The notes: generated by a model not told the origin, from the sequence alone. DNA of 64,000 nt from Gari tellinella (GCA_922989275.2 OV277867.1:37440070-37504069); one strand, 5' to 3'; counted from the stretch's first letter, positions 1-11,271 are shown. Numbers and translations: made by a program.

Positions 1-844
1 TCATGTTTTTGTATGTTACAAACTGAGAGTGAAATAAATAAAACTGAAACTGAAACAGTACTTATTAGTTTTTGAAGATTATAGACACGTATTGTAGCGT
101 TTACCAATGTCGTGGTTTATAAATGTCTAAATTGTTGTTCAATAAATGCTATTAGTAAATAATATAGTTTATCTTTATGCAGCGGAAAACAATTTATCAA
201 ACGTTGGTGCCATTTACATGTCATGGCAAGCATAGTATATGTCGCTTACATAATATAATCTGATTTAAGTTCCTAGAAAAGTTTGCTTTGATTTTGATAA
301 TCAAATAAGGAGAGAGCACTAAAGTAGAACACTTAATCAATTGCAGTGTTATCCTTTCACTGATATGACGTCATCAATTTTAAACAACTGTCTTCAGCTT
401 TCATTCCTCTTTACATTTTATTTATTGTGATTAAAAGTATTAAAATGTGTGCTAAACAAATTGCATTCAGATCAGACAGCGTCATGCGGCCTCTGAACAG
501 GATTAGAAATGTTTGTAGATATCTAGTATATTCGAGTAAAGCAGCGAGTGGTTATAAATCAATATTTACGTTCAATTATATTGAACAAAATGACTTTTAA
601 TTCGAATAGACGCATTTTTTCTAGGAAGCGGAACTTATGGGTTTTGCGCAGAGTGGGTGGAGTTTATGGATCTACTTTCCGCGAATCCTTTAGTTGCGTT
701 GCTTCAGTAATGCGTGTGTGGCTGTTCAATTCAAGATACACATTATTCGTATAAACAACCTCATATATTGATTAAACATACATGCATACTAATAAAATGT
801 TCATTTAATATTAGAAATTACAGCAATATAATGTAAATAGAATT
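1..844. other. no gene seen
   Basis: AT-rich sequence with short open frames only. I see no splice-bounded exon, RNA gene or clear repeat here. Confidence 0.5.
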
Positions 845-991
845 AATGAACTGACTTTTTCGGCGTTTAAGCGACATATACGACAGAAAATAATCGGCAA
901 ATTAACCGTGAATCGCTAGCGCGATTCATGTAATTTGCCAATCATTTTCTGTCATTTGTTTCATTTAAACGCCGAAAACAATCAGTTCATT
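845..991. repeat. hairpin (inverted-repeat) element
   Basis: The left arm starts ATGAACTGA and carries TTTTTCGGCGTTTAA. The right arm carries TTAAACGCCGAAAA and ends TCAGTTCAT. The arms pair imperfectly over most of their length around a GAATCGCTAGCGCGATTC centre. It has no coding capacity and looks like a small palindromic MITE. Only one copy is seen in this window. Confidence 0.65.
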
Positions 992-2009
992 TCTTAAAAC
1001 TAAGCATATGCAGCAATATAAGATATAGTAAATGTGGCTGATCAGATCCAAACTGTTCGTTAACCGCATTTAAATGTTTCATAAACTAAAGTTACCTTAA
1101 ATGTCATTATCAATTGCCGACGACAGCTGTGGAATACATTTAAAGAAGGTAGGTAAGTGGACATAGTGTAGGGAAGCTAACAGTAGCAGTGACACATACC
1201 TTGCTTTGTTACTAATTTGTTTCACTCAGGACACGCAATTCTATCATATTTACAGTTTATAGCAATGACGTGAACTATAACAACGTGACATGTTTCAAAC
1301 ATATTGGAGGTTAATTAAATATTTGTGTCAAAATGTTACAATCAGGTTTACTCTGGATCCTAAAGAATGTTTCTACGTGACCACTCCAGTTTACATATCA
1401 CATGTTACAGTTTATTTGAGGGTGTTCAATAATTAATGCAACTTGGTAAATAATGTCAATATTGTAAGTGTCAAATACATGTATTATATAACAACAACAA
1501 TCGTATCAATTACATGAAATATAAAATGTGCAAGTTTTTAATCATATTGAACATTTTTAACAATAATGTTAAGCACCTTTTAATCCGAAACCTGTTTCTA
1601 GTTCGGAAAGCGGGTGCCCACTTTAAGCAGGTTAGAAGTTAAGCAGAAGGGGCCTGTGTTAAGCTACCATCTGCTCAGCTACATTGTGTATAGGAATATG
1701 TTATAGCTTCACATTCATAACTGTATATAATGGATATACTTGCATCAATTGAAGAATTTATTAAATGCGTAATATACCGTATTTATTTAAAGTAATGGGT
1801 TTATGTTCCTGTATGTTCTGGCTTCAAAACGTTTGGAATGAAAACCAGCCAAATAGTGCATAGACTTTACTGCATCAGCTCGTGTGAATATCGTGATTTG
1901 TCTGAAAGGCATTTACTGAACTGTCAAGCCTGGGTATAGGCTCGCCTTGGAATATCACTATCTAAAGTGCATAAATACATTTACCTCTGAAATTTTCACT
2001 AATTCACAC
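992..2009. other. no gene; decayed family C relic
   Basis: Between about 1572 and 1700 there is a worn match to family C (CCTGTTTCTAGTT, then CACTTTAAGCAGGTT and TTAAGCTACCATCTGCT) whose palindromic centre is largely gone. I see nothing else in the stretch. Confidence 0.4.
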
Positions 2010-2660
2010 CAGACACTTTTAATGGACAATTCAAATATTTCAATTAAGACTAGTCCATTTCGGCTACTTAGGGTTGGTTTTTACAATAAATTACAAAATG
2101 ACAAACAGTGCAGACCCTGATCAGAGGGCACCTTTAGGAGCCCTCTGATCAGAGTATACACTGTTTGCATAGGACAAATATATCATTCACAGGTACACTT
2201 TTTGTTAATGACGAGTGTACTCGTCGCTAGGTTTGAGTGTTAATATAGTCCATTCTGATTTTCTTTAACTGTAGATCTAGTCTATTTATGACATTTTGGG
2301 ACTGAAATTAACAAAATATTTGCAAAATGACGAACAGTGCAGACAATAATCCGATGGCTTCTTTTAGAACCCTCTGACTAGAGTCTACACTGTTAGCATA
2401 AAACAAGTGATTTTTCAAAAGTACATTATTTTCGAACGACTATTCTCACGCTATGGTCGAATGTATACGAGTATATGACGAGTATACTCGTCGCTAGGGT
2501 TGAATGTGTTAATGGACGATCCTGATATTTATGACATTCTAGGACTGAATTTAACAATATATTGCAAAATGAAAAGTTAACTATTCAAAAGTACAGCTTT
2601 TTCTAATGAGGACTGTACTCGTTGCTTTGGTCAAATAATGTGTTTACGACTTAGGTCTGA
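2010..2660 (+). repeat. family G: three tandem copies of a palindrome-bearing repeat
   Basis: Three successive units share a block near ACATTCTAGGACTGAATTTA, then TATTGCAAAATGA, and end with a GAGTATACTCGTCGCT-like block. Units 1 and 2 carry a hairpin (2100-2171 and 2330-2404) of the form AACAGTGCAGAC..AGAGGGC..GCCCTCT..ACACTGTT. In unit 3 (about 2512-2650) the hairpin is missing. A complete copy lies at 53510-53755, and worn copies at 19885-20020 and 45150-45230. Confidence 0.6.
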
Positions 2661-2932
2661 GTGCACTCCCACTGATCCCGATGGTGAAGAGTTGACAGAA
2701 ATACATTAAGATACATATTAACCCTTATCATGAAAAATTGTCGTCTGCTTCAAATTTGTCTTCTGAGAGTTGAGACTAAATCAGTTTTATCAGTTTTTTT
2801 AACTGAGGAAAAGGTGAACATAAATGTCAAACATGTTTTATGCAGAGCAGAAGCCGCATATGTTCAGAACTTCTGCATCCCAAACGATTGCAAATGTTAA
2901 ACAAGTCATGTTTAGCACAATAACCTAAGTCT

Positions 2933-3187
2933 TACAGTGTAGAAAACGTTATTCTTTCCCAATAAACAAGTCTACGCTAAAACTATTATTTGCAGTGCAA
3001 ACATTTTTGAGCCAGATCAGACGCCGGGTAACCCGGCGTCTGATCAGGCTCCAAACTGTTTGCCACCAAGATAAACATGAATTACATGTATCGGAATTGT
3101 CCAAAAGTTGCACTTTTCTACGTTTAGTGCTTTGCGTTTGCGTACGTTTGCGTTTAAACGGGAAAGAATAACGTTTTCTCCACTGTA
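2933..3187 (+). mobile_element. MITE family A copy
   Basis: The ends are TACAGTGTAGAAAACG and CGTTTTCTCCACTGTA, an inverted repeat of about 28 bp reaching GGGAAAGAATAACG. The centre is the AGACGCCGGGTAACCCGGCGTCT palindrome core flanked by CCAAACTGTTTGC. There is no coding capacity; its open frames are shared by every A copy. TA plus CAGT ends are typical of Tc1/mariner-type non-autonomous elements. This copy is nearly complete. Confidence 0.85.
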
Positions 3188-3512
3188 TTTTGTCGTTATG
3201 TCGTCTGCCTGGAAATTGTCGTCTGCAAATGATCAAATGCAGATTTATACATGTTTAAACTAAATATATATTTAAGCGTTATGCAGCGTCTGATAAGGAG
3301 CAAAACTGTGTGAATTCTTGAACATCATCATAACGGTTAAGATCAATTATCCATGATCTAGCTAGATGGCAATTTCTTACAGGAGAGAAGTAATAAAGAT
3401 GGTGCTATTGACATTTTCTTTACTGGGTTATCCTGCATTAAGCAGTCATGTATCTTTAAAGCTACTCTTTATTTCCTAACCCATTTCTTGATGACACTGG
3501 TAATTTGCAATT
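3188..3512. other. no gene seen
   Basis: AT-rich spacer. I see nothing in it apart from a stray GCAGCGTCTGATAAGGA core fragment near 3284. Confidence 0.4.
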
Positions 3513-4480
3513 AGTTTAGAGCCTGATCATATACCGCGTAACGCGATACTCATTTCAACAGTCCTTAAATCAAAATACAGTAGAACCTCTCTATTACGAC
3601 CACTAAATTGTGTTTATTATCAGGTGTTTGCGACATGGGAATGTTAAAAGCAATGTGACAGTAAAACAGAAAGCTCCTATAGGAGCTTTCTGTTTTACTG
3701 TCACCTTGCTTTTAGCTGTCACCTGCATTTTTTACAACCAAATAGCATTCGTTTTAGTGGTCGTAATAGAGGGGTTTTACTGTACTCAAATTCGAGAAAA
3801 ACAAGCAGACGGCAGTTGCTTAAAGTAGTTGACGCCATGGCAGTGAATGGGAGAATGGTCTTTGTAGCTATCGTAAACACCAACTGTCTGTAAAAGTATG
3901 TTCACACCGAAAGCATAGAGAGTTATCACTTCACATTGCTTCACGGTTCGGCTAGAGACGTAAACGTGGAGAAGACAGATATATTTCCTGTTTAAACGCA
4001 AACCTGTTTAAACGCAAAGGGAAACGCAAACTAATTGCACTGATATAGAAAACGAGAACCTTTTGAATAGTCAGGGTATTCATTTCAATTTGAGTGGCAA
4101 ACAGTTTGGAGCCTGGTCAGATGCCGCGTAACGTGATACATATTTCAAAAGTTTTTTAGTAAAAATAGCTGTTATTCAGATTCTAGAAACAAAAACAGAC
4201 GACAGATGCGTAAAGCAGTTGACGCCATGGCAGTGAATGTTAATGGTCTTGGTAGGCCACATGAAGTGTCACTTTCGTAAATACCAACTGTCTATAAATG
4301 TTCTTTTACACCTTGATTAAGCATTGGGATCTATCACATCAAAATACTGTATGGTTCGGCAGGGCATTATTTCCAGTTAAAATACAAACGAAACGCAAAC
4401 GCAGTGCAAACAATTTAAAAAAGTGACAATTGTTTACTTCTAGCATTTCAGGTATTCGTTTCAATCTAAGAGGCAAACAA
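3513..4480. repeat. tandem duplication of a ~380-bp unit
   Basis: Two units start with GTTTAGAGCCTGATC / GTTTGGAGCCTGGTC and CCGCGTAACG. They continue in the same order through GTTGACGCCATGGCAGTGAATG, CACCAACTGTCT, a TTCACACC/TTTACACC block and GGTTCGGC. Unit 1 runs 3513-4102 and includes a 208-bp family B insertion. Unit 2 runs 4103 to about 4480. Subtracting the insertion gives about 382 versus 375 bp. Family A end-like sequence (GTTTAAACGC; TTATCCACTGTGG near 4565) surrounds the pair, so the duplication may have arisen inside an old A element. Confidence 0.65.
3577..3784 (+). mobile_element. MITE family B copy
   Basis: The ends are TACAGTAGAACCTCTCTATT and AATAGAGGGGTTTTACTGTA, an inverted repeat of about 30 bp that also includes ACGACCACTAAA/TTTAGTGGTCGT. 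The inner palindrome is AAACAGAAAGCTCC/GGAGCTTTCTGTTT. It sits in the first unit of the tandem duplication; the second unit has plain AAAATA there, which gives a TA target. Confidence 0.88.
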
Positions 4481-4865
4481 TTGGCTCCAAACTGTTTGCA
4501 GATGAAATAATAGTTTAAGTTTAAACGCGTTTATTGTTTGAGATTAACGTCTTATCCACTGTGGAACTAGTACAGCATGCTGTACACTCTGAGGATATCA
4601 AATCAATTATTTACTCACAAAAGAGTTTATGCTTAAATAAAGTTGAACGTCTTTTTCCAAGTTTCAAGATTTTCCCAAAACAGTGTCCGTGGAACAGAAA
4701 CGTATATCAATAGAATGTAGGTTTACATAAACAAAGACTCGGGCAAAACTACAGTAGTGCAACGATCGGTTGGTGTTGTTTACAAAACAGTGCTAATGTA
4801 AACAAAGAAAAATAGTAAAATCACCGATAAGTACAAGTTTGACAACCATACTAGCATATGCTGTA

Positions 4866-4930
4866 TTGGCGTAGTGGTTATGCTGTTAGACTTTCACGCA
4901 GAAGTCTCGAGTTCGAATCCCACATTCGGA
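4866..4930 (+). other. tRNA-like module (pseudo-tRNA)
   Basis: An A-box-like TTGGCGTAGTGGTTATG is followed after about 35 bp by a B-box GAGTTCGAATCCC. The T stem and acceptor stem do not pair, so this is not a functional tRNA. It could act as an internal RNA polymerase III promoter, as in tRNA-derived SINEs. Confidence 0.55.
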
Positions 4931-5209
4931 ATTTTTCTTTTATTAATTTTAAAATAAAGACGTTCTATTTCACTTCTCACATATTTTCATTCTCACAGAT
5001 TCGATAGTTATATTATTGAGTCTGTTTTTTCATTATCTTTGCATTTTTACATCGTGCAGTAATAGGGTCTAAACACATCTTTGTAATCAGTAAAAATCTC
5101 TTTATTGTCTGTGATATCACTTGACATTCTATCCATGTTTATTTTAAACTACGTATATCAACGCATATCTGTATTATATAAAAAGAAAAAGAAAAGAAAA
5201 GTGTTTTCT

Positions 5210-5295
5210 CTAGGTTTGAACTCACGACCCTCAAAAGTAACTAGTACAAATGTAATAAGTACAACTAGGCAGCACGCGTATCCACTACACCTTAC
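5210..5295 (-). other. tRNA-like module (pseudo-tRNA)
   Basis: Read on the minus strand, an A-box-like GGTGTAGTGGATACGCG is followed by a B-box GTGAGTTCAAACC. The spacing is longer than in the left module, as if an intron-like insert were present. It faces the module at 4866-4930 inside the same TIR element. Confidence 0.5.
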
Positions 5296-5420
5296 AGTCA
5301 CTCAAGCCACTTGCTTTCATTTACCAATACAACGTATCGCAGTGGTATTTATCGTTATTGCTCTTTGTTTACATATACAATGTTTTGTAAACAACGCCAT
5401 CCGATCGTTGCACTACTGTA

Positions 5421-6261
5421 AGTGTTGCTGCTTTGTAAAAACAATAACCATTGCGTTTAACGTCGTTAAATCAGGATAAAGGCATTCTACCCGCAGTAAC
5501 ACTGACAGATACATTATCCATTTTTCTCCATAGCCTGTTTTAGTATTGAAGAGAAGTGACTAACGAGAGCAGGTTGAAGGTAAAGCAGATTGAGTCATTG
5601 GGTGCAGTGCGCTTTACTGTAAACTTGCTTAAGGAATTCCAAGACTGAAGATCGCCTTTTCCGTGTTATCTCGGCATTTTCCGTATTTAACGGGATATAC
5701 CGAACACCCCCATAAACAACCTCGACGATAAGGTTAGAAATTATCCGAACGTAGTCCGAAATGTTGCAAATATCGTCTTGTAAATTTGCTTGGCCTTCCC
5801 CGCACGGGTTCGAATCTCGACCGAGCTCAATATATTTTACTTTGAAATATATATCTTTTTTAAACAAAACCTTTTCCTAAACCAATGATTAGATGTTTAT
5901 AAATGCGCCTGACATTAACTTGCAAAACTATTTAATTATACATGTAAGCCAAATTTATTGTTCAGTCTTTATAATGTATTCAAGTTCTCCAACACTTTTT
6001 CGAAGACAACATTAATTTTTTCCAGTTAGGTGCAGCCAAATCTCTTCATATTTTGGATTTAGATTGCGTAAGTATTGTATGAAAAAATAAGCAAGTGGTT
6101 TTCTTTGCCCAAGTTATCATTTTTGTACAAACATACAACCTTTTAAGTCATATAATCATGGTAAAATCGTATGAAAAATATTGCATATTTTTAAGAGGAC
6201 GGTTCAGATTTTTAAATTGTTCACATCATATGATGCAAATATTGGGACAATAAGAGGTTAT
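5421..6261. other. no gene; family C relic and an isolated B-box
   Basis: A worn family C match lies at about 5527-5636 (ATAGCCTGTTTTAG; GAGCAGGTTGAAGGTAAAGCAG). A B-box-like GGGTTCGAATCTCG lies near 5806 with no convincing A-box. I see nothing else. Confidence 0.4.
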
Positions 6262-6414
6262 TTAACAGTGTTGAGTACAATACTGAAATCTATTGGACGA
6301 GTACACAGCAGCCATAATTCATATTGGACGAGGCGATAGCCGAGTCCAATATGGATTATGACTGCTGTGTACGAGTCCAATAGAATTCAGTATTGTACTC
6401 AACACTGTTAAATT
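6262..6414. repeat. long hairpin element
   Basis: Near-perfect arms run from TTTAACAGTGTTGAGTACAA to TTGTACTCAACACTGTTAAA, through TCTATTGGACGAGTACACAG and its complement, around a GAGGCGATAGCCGAG centre. The arm motif GAGTCCAATATG also occurs near 7595-7605, so the hairpin may be one end of a larger family. No coding capacity. Confidence 0.7.
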
Positions 6415-6528
6415 ACATCTTTATTTCACACCATAAAATTATAAAATGACAAAAGAAACCACATGCATTTTTTCCTATTCATTCTAGCCTAGCCTAGCCT
6501 TTGACTTCGCAATTTCCAAAAACAAAAT

Positions 6529-7510
6529 ACAGTATTCCCTCCCTACACCGGCTCTTGTCGCAGTTCCCTTAACAGGACAATATTTTTTATGTCTACATGT
6601 AACTCTTTTCATGGCTGCAATACCATCTGCTAAAATTTGTCGACTGCCGCTATTCGGAAAGTTACCTTTGATTTGAAGCATTTAAGTTTTATCCTTAGGC
6701 CTACTTTATATAACCTATATGAATTACCCCCACTTTCCGCTCCAAAAGCATTCGCCATTTTTCTATTTTGCAATGAAAAATAAACAATAGTGTAGATCAC
6801 TTAACACTTAACCGTACATTATAGCTACAATCTTACCGAGGCGACTACTTTTAAATTCATACATTTACACGCATGACTCTGAGTGGACGTAACTCTCTTA
6901 TAAACAGCTCCAAAATGCTATTACTCACACCAGTAGATCTATTTCAAATCTATAATCGTCTACACGTATCATTTTGCATAATTTTCTGTTCTATATCTAA
7001 TTTTTAATCATTTACCTCCATCAATATACTCTTTTTAAACATGTTAAAGGTGTAAGAAATCTAACAAAGGGTCGTTTTTTCAAATTATGATATAACAAAC
7101 TTTATGAATTACCTCCCTTTAAAAGTGAAGAAATACCTACAGTAATTGTATTCCTCAAAAGCATTTTCATATTTTTTCTTTTGTTGTTATGATTATAAAA
7201 CTTACTAATGTTTAGAATTTCAGTCCGATAAGGCATAAATTATCTTATGCATTTTTAAAATGTATATTCGGATAAACAAAAATTATATTCATAATATAGA
7301 AAAACAACTTATTATAACGTCACCACGTCATTTACTGTATTTTACGTTTGAACGTTAACGCGCCAAAACGTCTACAGCATATTGTTTATCGTTACGTCAT
7401 TAAATTAAATAAATATTGCAAATGTAAGCCAAGTCCCTATAAAGACTCGCTCCGAGCAACACACACAATATGTGTCTCCAAGTGGGTGTCATTGCAGAGA
7501 TGGAACAAGG
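6529..7510 (+). repeat. family E relic, possibly split
   Basis: 6529-6660 matches the left part of family E (ACAGTATTCCCTCCCTACA, then TTCATGGCTGCAAT and ATTTGTCGACTGC). 7428-7510 matches the right part (GTCCCTATAAAGACTCGCTC; GTGTCTCCAAGTGGGTGTC). The 770 bp between contains nothing I recognise. Either one copy was split by an old insertion or these are two separate relics. Confidence 0.4.
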
Positions 7511-8188
7511 TGAAATGCCAAGGGAAGTTACTCTTAATAGAGTGTCGGAAGAGTTGTCCAGTCCAATATGAAAAATATAGGTTTTTTGGATCCGAGTCCA
7601 ATATGAGAAAAATATTGCCTTCTGGGATAGATTTTTTAAATTCCGGTACAATATAGGGTTCTCTTGTAACGTCACGTGGTAGAAAGAGGGGCTTTCGATT
7701 GGTTTAATCGATGTAGGTGTGAAATAATAAATTTTATTTTGTGATGTTAACGTCTTCTGGCATAGGCATGACATACTAAAATATCAGTATTTTATGTTAG
7801 AATAGGTACAAATCACCTTTCAGGAATATTTGTCTTTTAATTTTCTCGCATATTTCCCTACCTGTAAGGCTATATACAATATTTCAAATAGTTTCGAGAA
7901 GAGATGGCGAAAAGCCTTCATAGTTCACACAAGACACGGGAATGTAGTATCCATTCATAATAACATTTTCACATAACAATTACCCTACCTTCAGTGTTGG
8001 AATACCTTAAGGCTATCAACCGCTAAGATCCATATTTATGATTGAATGAAATGCCCTATGAATTTTCTGTGGAGTGATGGGTTAATGTGATAGTCTTTTT
8101 CTTTATCTTTCTCCTGTTATCAGTAGGTAACTGTTATGTACGTTGATGGAAGCTAAATATCTTGTTGCGTGACGCGTTGTTCAGGGTG
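7511..8188. other. no gene seen
   Basis: TCCAATAT motifs repeat at 7562, 7597 and, diverged, 7645, echoing the hairpin at 6262-6414. I see nothing else. Confidence 0.4.
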
Positions 8189-8189
8189 T

Positions 8190-8292
8190 TTTGGGCAAAG
8201 TATAACCGGCCATAGCCGACATTCTTCGATACTAACTGGTAATGTCGGATAAAGCGTGAATCGGTTAAAGCCGGTTTCAAATATACTGCCCA
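8190..8292. repeat. small palindromic repeat
   Basis: TTTTGGGCAAAGTATAACCGG on the left faces CCGGTTTCAAATATACTGCCC on the right, with ATGTCGG-type motifs between. A related GATGTCGGATAAGCCAGGTT lies at 8780. The family A copy at 8453-8701 may therefore sit inside an older element of about 600 bp. Confidence 0.4.
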
Positions 8293-8452
8293 ACTTTGAT
8301 ACTCAGAACTTGCTTAAAACAAATGCGTATTTCAAAGATACAAAATGGCAAAGCCACGTTTTAACTTTGAAATACAGGTTTGTTCCACTAAACGAGATAT
8401 AGAAATGCGTCTAAGAAATACGGCTTAGCTCGACTAACAACGTGTTCCAGAT

Positions 8453-8701
8453 GCAGTAAAGAAAACGTTATTCTTCCCAATAAACACGTTTACGCTAAAA
8501 CTATGTTTTCTATTACAAACAGTTTGGAGCCAGATCAGACGCCGGGTAACCCGACGTCTGACCAGGTACCAAACTGTTTGCTACTAATATTAACATGAAT
8601 TATCAGAATTGTCAAAACGTTGTACTTTTCTACGTTTAAGTGATTATCGTTTGCGTTAAGTTTGCGTTTAAACGGGAAAGAATAACAGATGCTCCACTGT
8701 A
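8453..8701 (+). mobile_element. MITE family A copy
   Basis: A slightly worn left end (GCAGTAAAGAAAACGTTATT) and an intact right end (CTCCACTGTA). The palindrome core AGACGCCGGGTAACCCGACG is near 8536. The GTTTAAACGGGAAAGAATAA inner terminal block is present. Confidence 0.8.
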
Positions 8702-8967
8702 GCACGTTTCGACTGTTTACGATCCAACATTTGGGTCCGAAAATCATTGTGAGATTAAGCAAATATTTTAGTTTAATAAGATGTCGGATAAGCCAGGTTA
8801 TACCTTATAAACAATGTTTCGTTAAATAAAACGCGAATCAGGTCCGTTCTATAGACACACTTTTGCGAAATAGTATAGTAATTGCCATCATAACTACCAC
8901 TTACATGTAACAAAAACTCGTAGTCGGTATTTAAGTAAAGGAACTGCTTATGCGATGATACAGTTCA

Positions 8968-9182
8968 CAGTTTCACTCCGAATGACGCCAAAAAAGCGCG
9001 TTTGCAAACAGTTTGGACTCAGATCCGACGCCGCGTTACGCGTTACGCTGTGTCGGATCAGGATCCAATCTGTTTGACACTCGTATCGATGTTTTACGTT
9101 ATACAACATTTAATCTTACTTTGAAACGAATTTGCAAACAACAACATTGAAGCAGACGACAAAGAAACTGTAAAGAGATAAC
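8968..9182 (+). mobile_element. family D element
   Basis: It runs from GTTTCACTCCGAATGACG through a hairpin of GCAAACAGTTTGGACTC..GACGCCGCG and its complement, then TCGATGTTTTACG and CTTACTTTGAAACGA, to GAAGCAGACGACAA and a worn GTAAAGAGATAAC end. This is the common D layout: CCCTTTCACT start, hairpin, GCAGACGACAA tail. Confidence 0.7.
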
Positions 9183-9804
9183 ATTTCACGAATTATTTGG
9201 CAGCAACATCTTAGGACACATTTGCACGGAAGAACAAGTCGCTGATAAAAAAAAAATCAGCACACACGTTGTCGTTGCCAATCTTGAACTGTATATTTCA
9301 TTTCATTCACTGTCAAGATCGAATTGCCATTTACCAACAAGTGAGATCCAGATTGGCTTGTGATCAGGCTAAGAGTTGCTTTTGGTTGTTGTTTTATTAC
9401 ATTCGTACATTAACAAGTATAAACATTATTTTCAAAATGCGTGACACGTATGTCTTAGTTCCTTTAATACTTTCGCTGATATCCTCAATACCTGTAACAC
9501 TAACATACTTGAACAATTTTGATCGATATTAGACGCCGCATATTGCTGCATATCATGAGGATCCAAACTGTTTGACACATATACCGATGTTGTGTAAGTT
9601 TAAAACGCTTAAAATTCGATAGTGTATTTTTAAAATAGACGACACAGCTAAGCAGACGATAATTATTATGTCGATGGCTTTGTGAGACGTGCTTTACGTC
9701 ATAACGGTAGCAAAAACGCTAAGGCAGTGAATGGCCGCCCGAAACTAGGGGTAATCATACACTGTGAGAGTATGCTAGCCTTGGCAGAAACATTAGTTAG
9801 AAAG
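9183..9804. other. no gene; family D relic
   Basis: 9527-9690 is a worn D copy (GACGCCGCATATTGC; GATCCAAACTGTTTGACAC; AAGCAGACGATAA). The rest has no recognisable content. Confidence 0.4.
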
Positions 9805-10277
9805 GGGTCCGTTTAAAGACCCCAAACCTCCCCAAACCTCCCCAACCCACTCCAAACCTCTCCAAACCTGCCTAAAGCACTTAAAAACAATCCAAACCAC
9901 TTACATTCCTTAATATCTAATCAAAAAGAGCTTATAAATGGCAAATTTAAGCTAAAACAATGAAAAAATGTTAATTTAAAATTAAATATTCGATGTTTTT
10001 CTTTTCAAGGGGAACAACTCGAACAAAACTTAAGATCACTTTACCAAGTTACCTAAAACTATAAACCCACTATCCTAATAGCCTGTTCCTGGTTTTGAAG
10101 ACAAGTATTATCTTAAAGCAGATTGAAAGTAAAGCAGAATGCGCCTTAAGGCGCATTCTGCTTTACTTTCAGCCTGCTTTAAGCTACAATCTGCTACAAT
10201 TATAAAAACTTGCTTTTAAAAGTGGTTTTGGGAGGTTTGGATAAGTTTGGGGAGGTTTGGGGTCTTTAGACGGACCG
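9805..10277. mobile_element. 473-bp TIR element with CCCCAAACC ends
   Basis: The left end GGGTCCGTTTAAAGACCCC and the right end GGGGTCTTTAGACGGACCG are inverted repeats extending through CAAACCTCCCCAAACCT. The flanks GTTAGAAAG (9796-9804) and GTCAGAAAG (10278-10286) look like a 9-bp target duplication with one change. The interior holds a truncated family C hairpin (about 10078-10215) with a perfect AGAATGCGCC/GGCGCATTCT core. Confidence 0.7.
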
Positions 10278-10347
10278 GTCAGAAAGTACACTGCTAAGCG
10301 TCTTAGTAAGTGTCAGGATAAAGGTGGCACACTTCTGTCGAATAATG

Positions 10348-10585
10348 TTGAACCCATTAGCCCTTAGCGGGATCCCTCGTTTGGAAACATGTGACCACTT
10401 AAGGCATGTTGAAAGTAAAGCATAATGTGTGTTACCTACAGACTGCTTTAAGCTATCAGCTGCTAGGATATATATAACTGTTTTTTTATTTTGGTTCATG
10501 TTCATGAATGTCTAAATTGGAACCAGTTTCGTCACTAGATGAATAAACTGAATACGCTAAAGGGCGCTTCTATAGGGGAAGGATT
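10348..10585 (+). mobile_element. MITE family C, worn copy
   Basis: It follows the C order: GGCATGTTGAAAGTAAAGCA, TGCTTTAAGCTATCAGCTGC, ATGAATGTCTAAATTGGAAC, AATAAACTGAATACGCTAAA, GGCGCTTCTATAGGGGAAGG. The central palindrome is decayed. Confidence 0.65.
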
Positions 10586-10910
10586 AAACAGGAATAACAG
10601 CAAATATTGTTTCTTGTCAAAGCAGTTGCGTCTGAACAGGCTACAAACGGTTGGCAATAAAAACACAGTCACATACAACAACATATACTTTGACACAGTT
10701 ATACCTCTTTATTACAACCACTAAAAGGAAGGCTAATTGAATGAATAAAAGACAGGTGACATCTTAAACCAAGGTGAACGTAAAACAATAAGCTCCTTTA
10801 GGAGCTTTCTGTTTAACCTATATCTAGCAATAAGCAGTGACCTGCCTTAGACACCGGAAAATTAACACAAGTACAGTACTGAACCTTATTAAATTCAATT
10901 GATAATCGCA

Positions 10911-10962
10911 AGCGAATTGCCATCGAATTGCCATCGAATTGCCATCGAATCGCCATCGAATC
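10911..10962 (+). repeat. 11-bp subterminal repeat, left
   Basis: Four to five units of GAATTGCCATC, the last two as GAATCGCCATC. The array sits just inside the left end of the 5.9-kb element. Confidence 0.85.
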
Positions 10963-11271
10963 GGGCGCTTTGAAAATCGATTAAGCTAATAAATCTTTTC
11001 AAGCGATTTTTCAGAAGCGATTGTAACAAAAAAGGAATCGATAAAATTTAACGAAAAATATTAGTGAAAATATGCAATCAGCATCAACAGACATAATTGA
11101 CCGAGTGCTAACTTACAAAATTGTAATAAATATGTTCATTTAAATTTCCCCAGAAGAGAAAATGTTACATATATCGATCACGGGGTTAGAAATAAACGCG
11201 AACCTATTTAGGTATTCTCCCGCGCTATGAAGAGAAATATGTTAAATTTATATCGCTATGTGTACAGTCCT

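Larger units (their letters stand above)
4752..5418. mobile_element. 667-bp TIR element with two facing tRNA-like modules
   Basis: The left end CAGTAGTGCAACGATCGG and the right end CCGATCGTTGCACTACTG form inverted repeats of about 54 bp that also contain GTTGTTTACAAAACA and ATGTAAACAAAG. Both outer flanks are TA (4750-4751, 5419-5420). Inside, a tRNA-like module at each end points inward (4866-4930 +, 5210-5295 -). No open frame looks like a transposase. The layout recurs with unrelated ends at 17179-18163. Confidence 0.75.

Noticed and set aside
4866..4930. A functional tRNA gene here or at 11272, 17345, 17748, 19700 or 27700
   Set aside because: A- and B-box motifs are present, but the acceptor and anticodon stems do not pair properly. 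They sit inside mobile elements or dispersed repeats.
9269..9532. An 87-codon frame with a hydrophobic C-terminus
   Set aside because: It overlaps the edge of a D relic, has no splice or start context and no recognisable family features.
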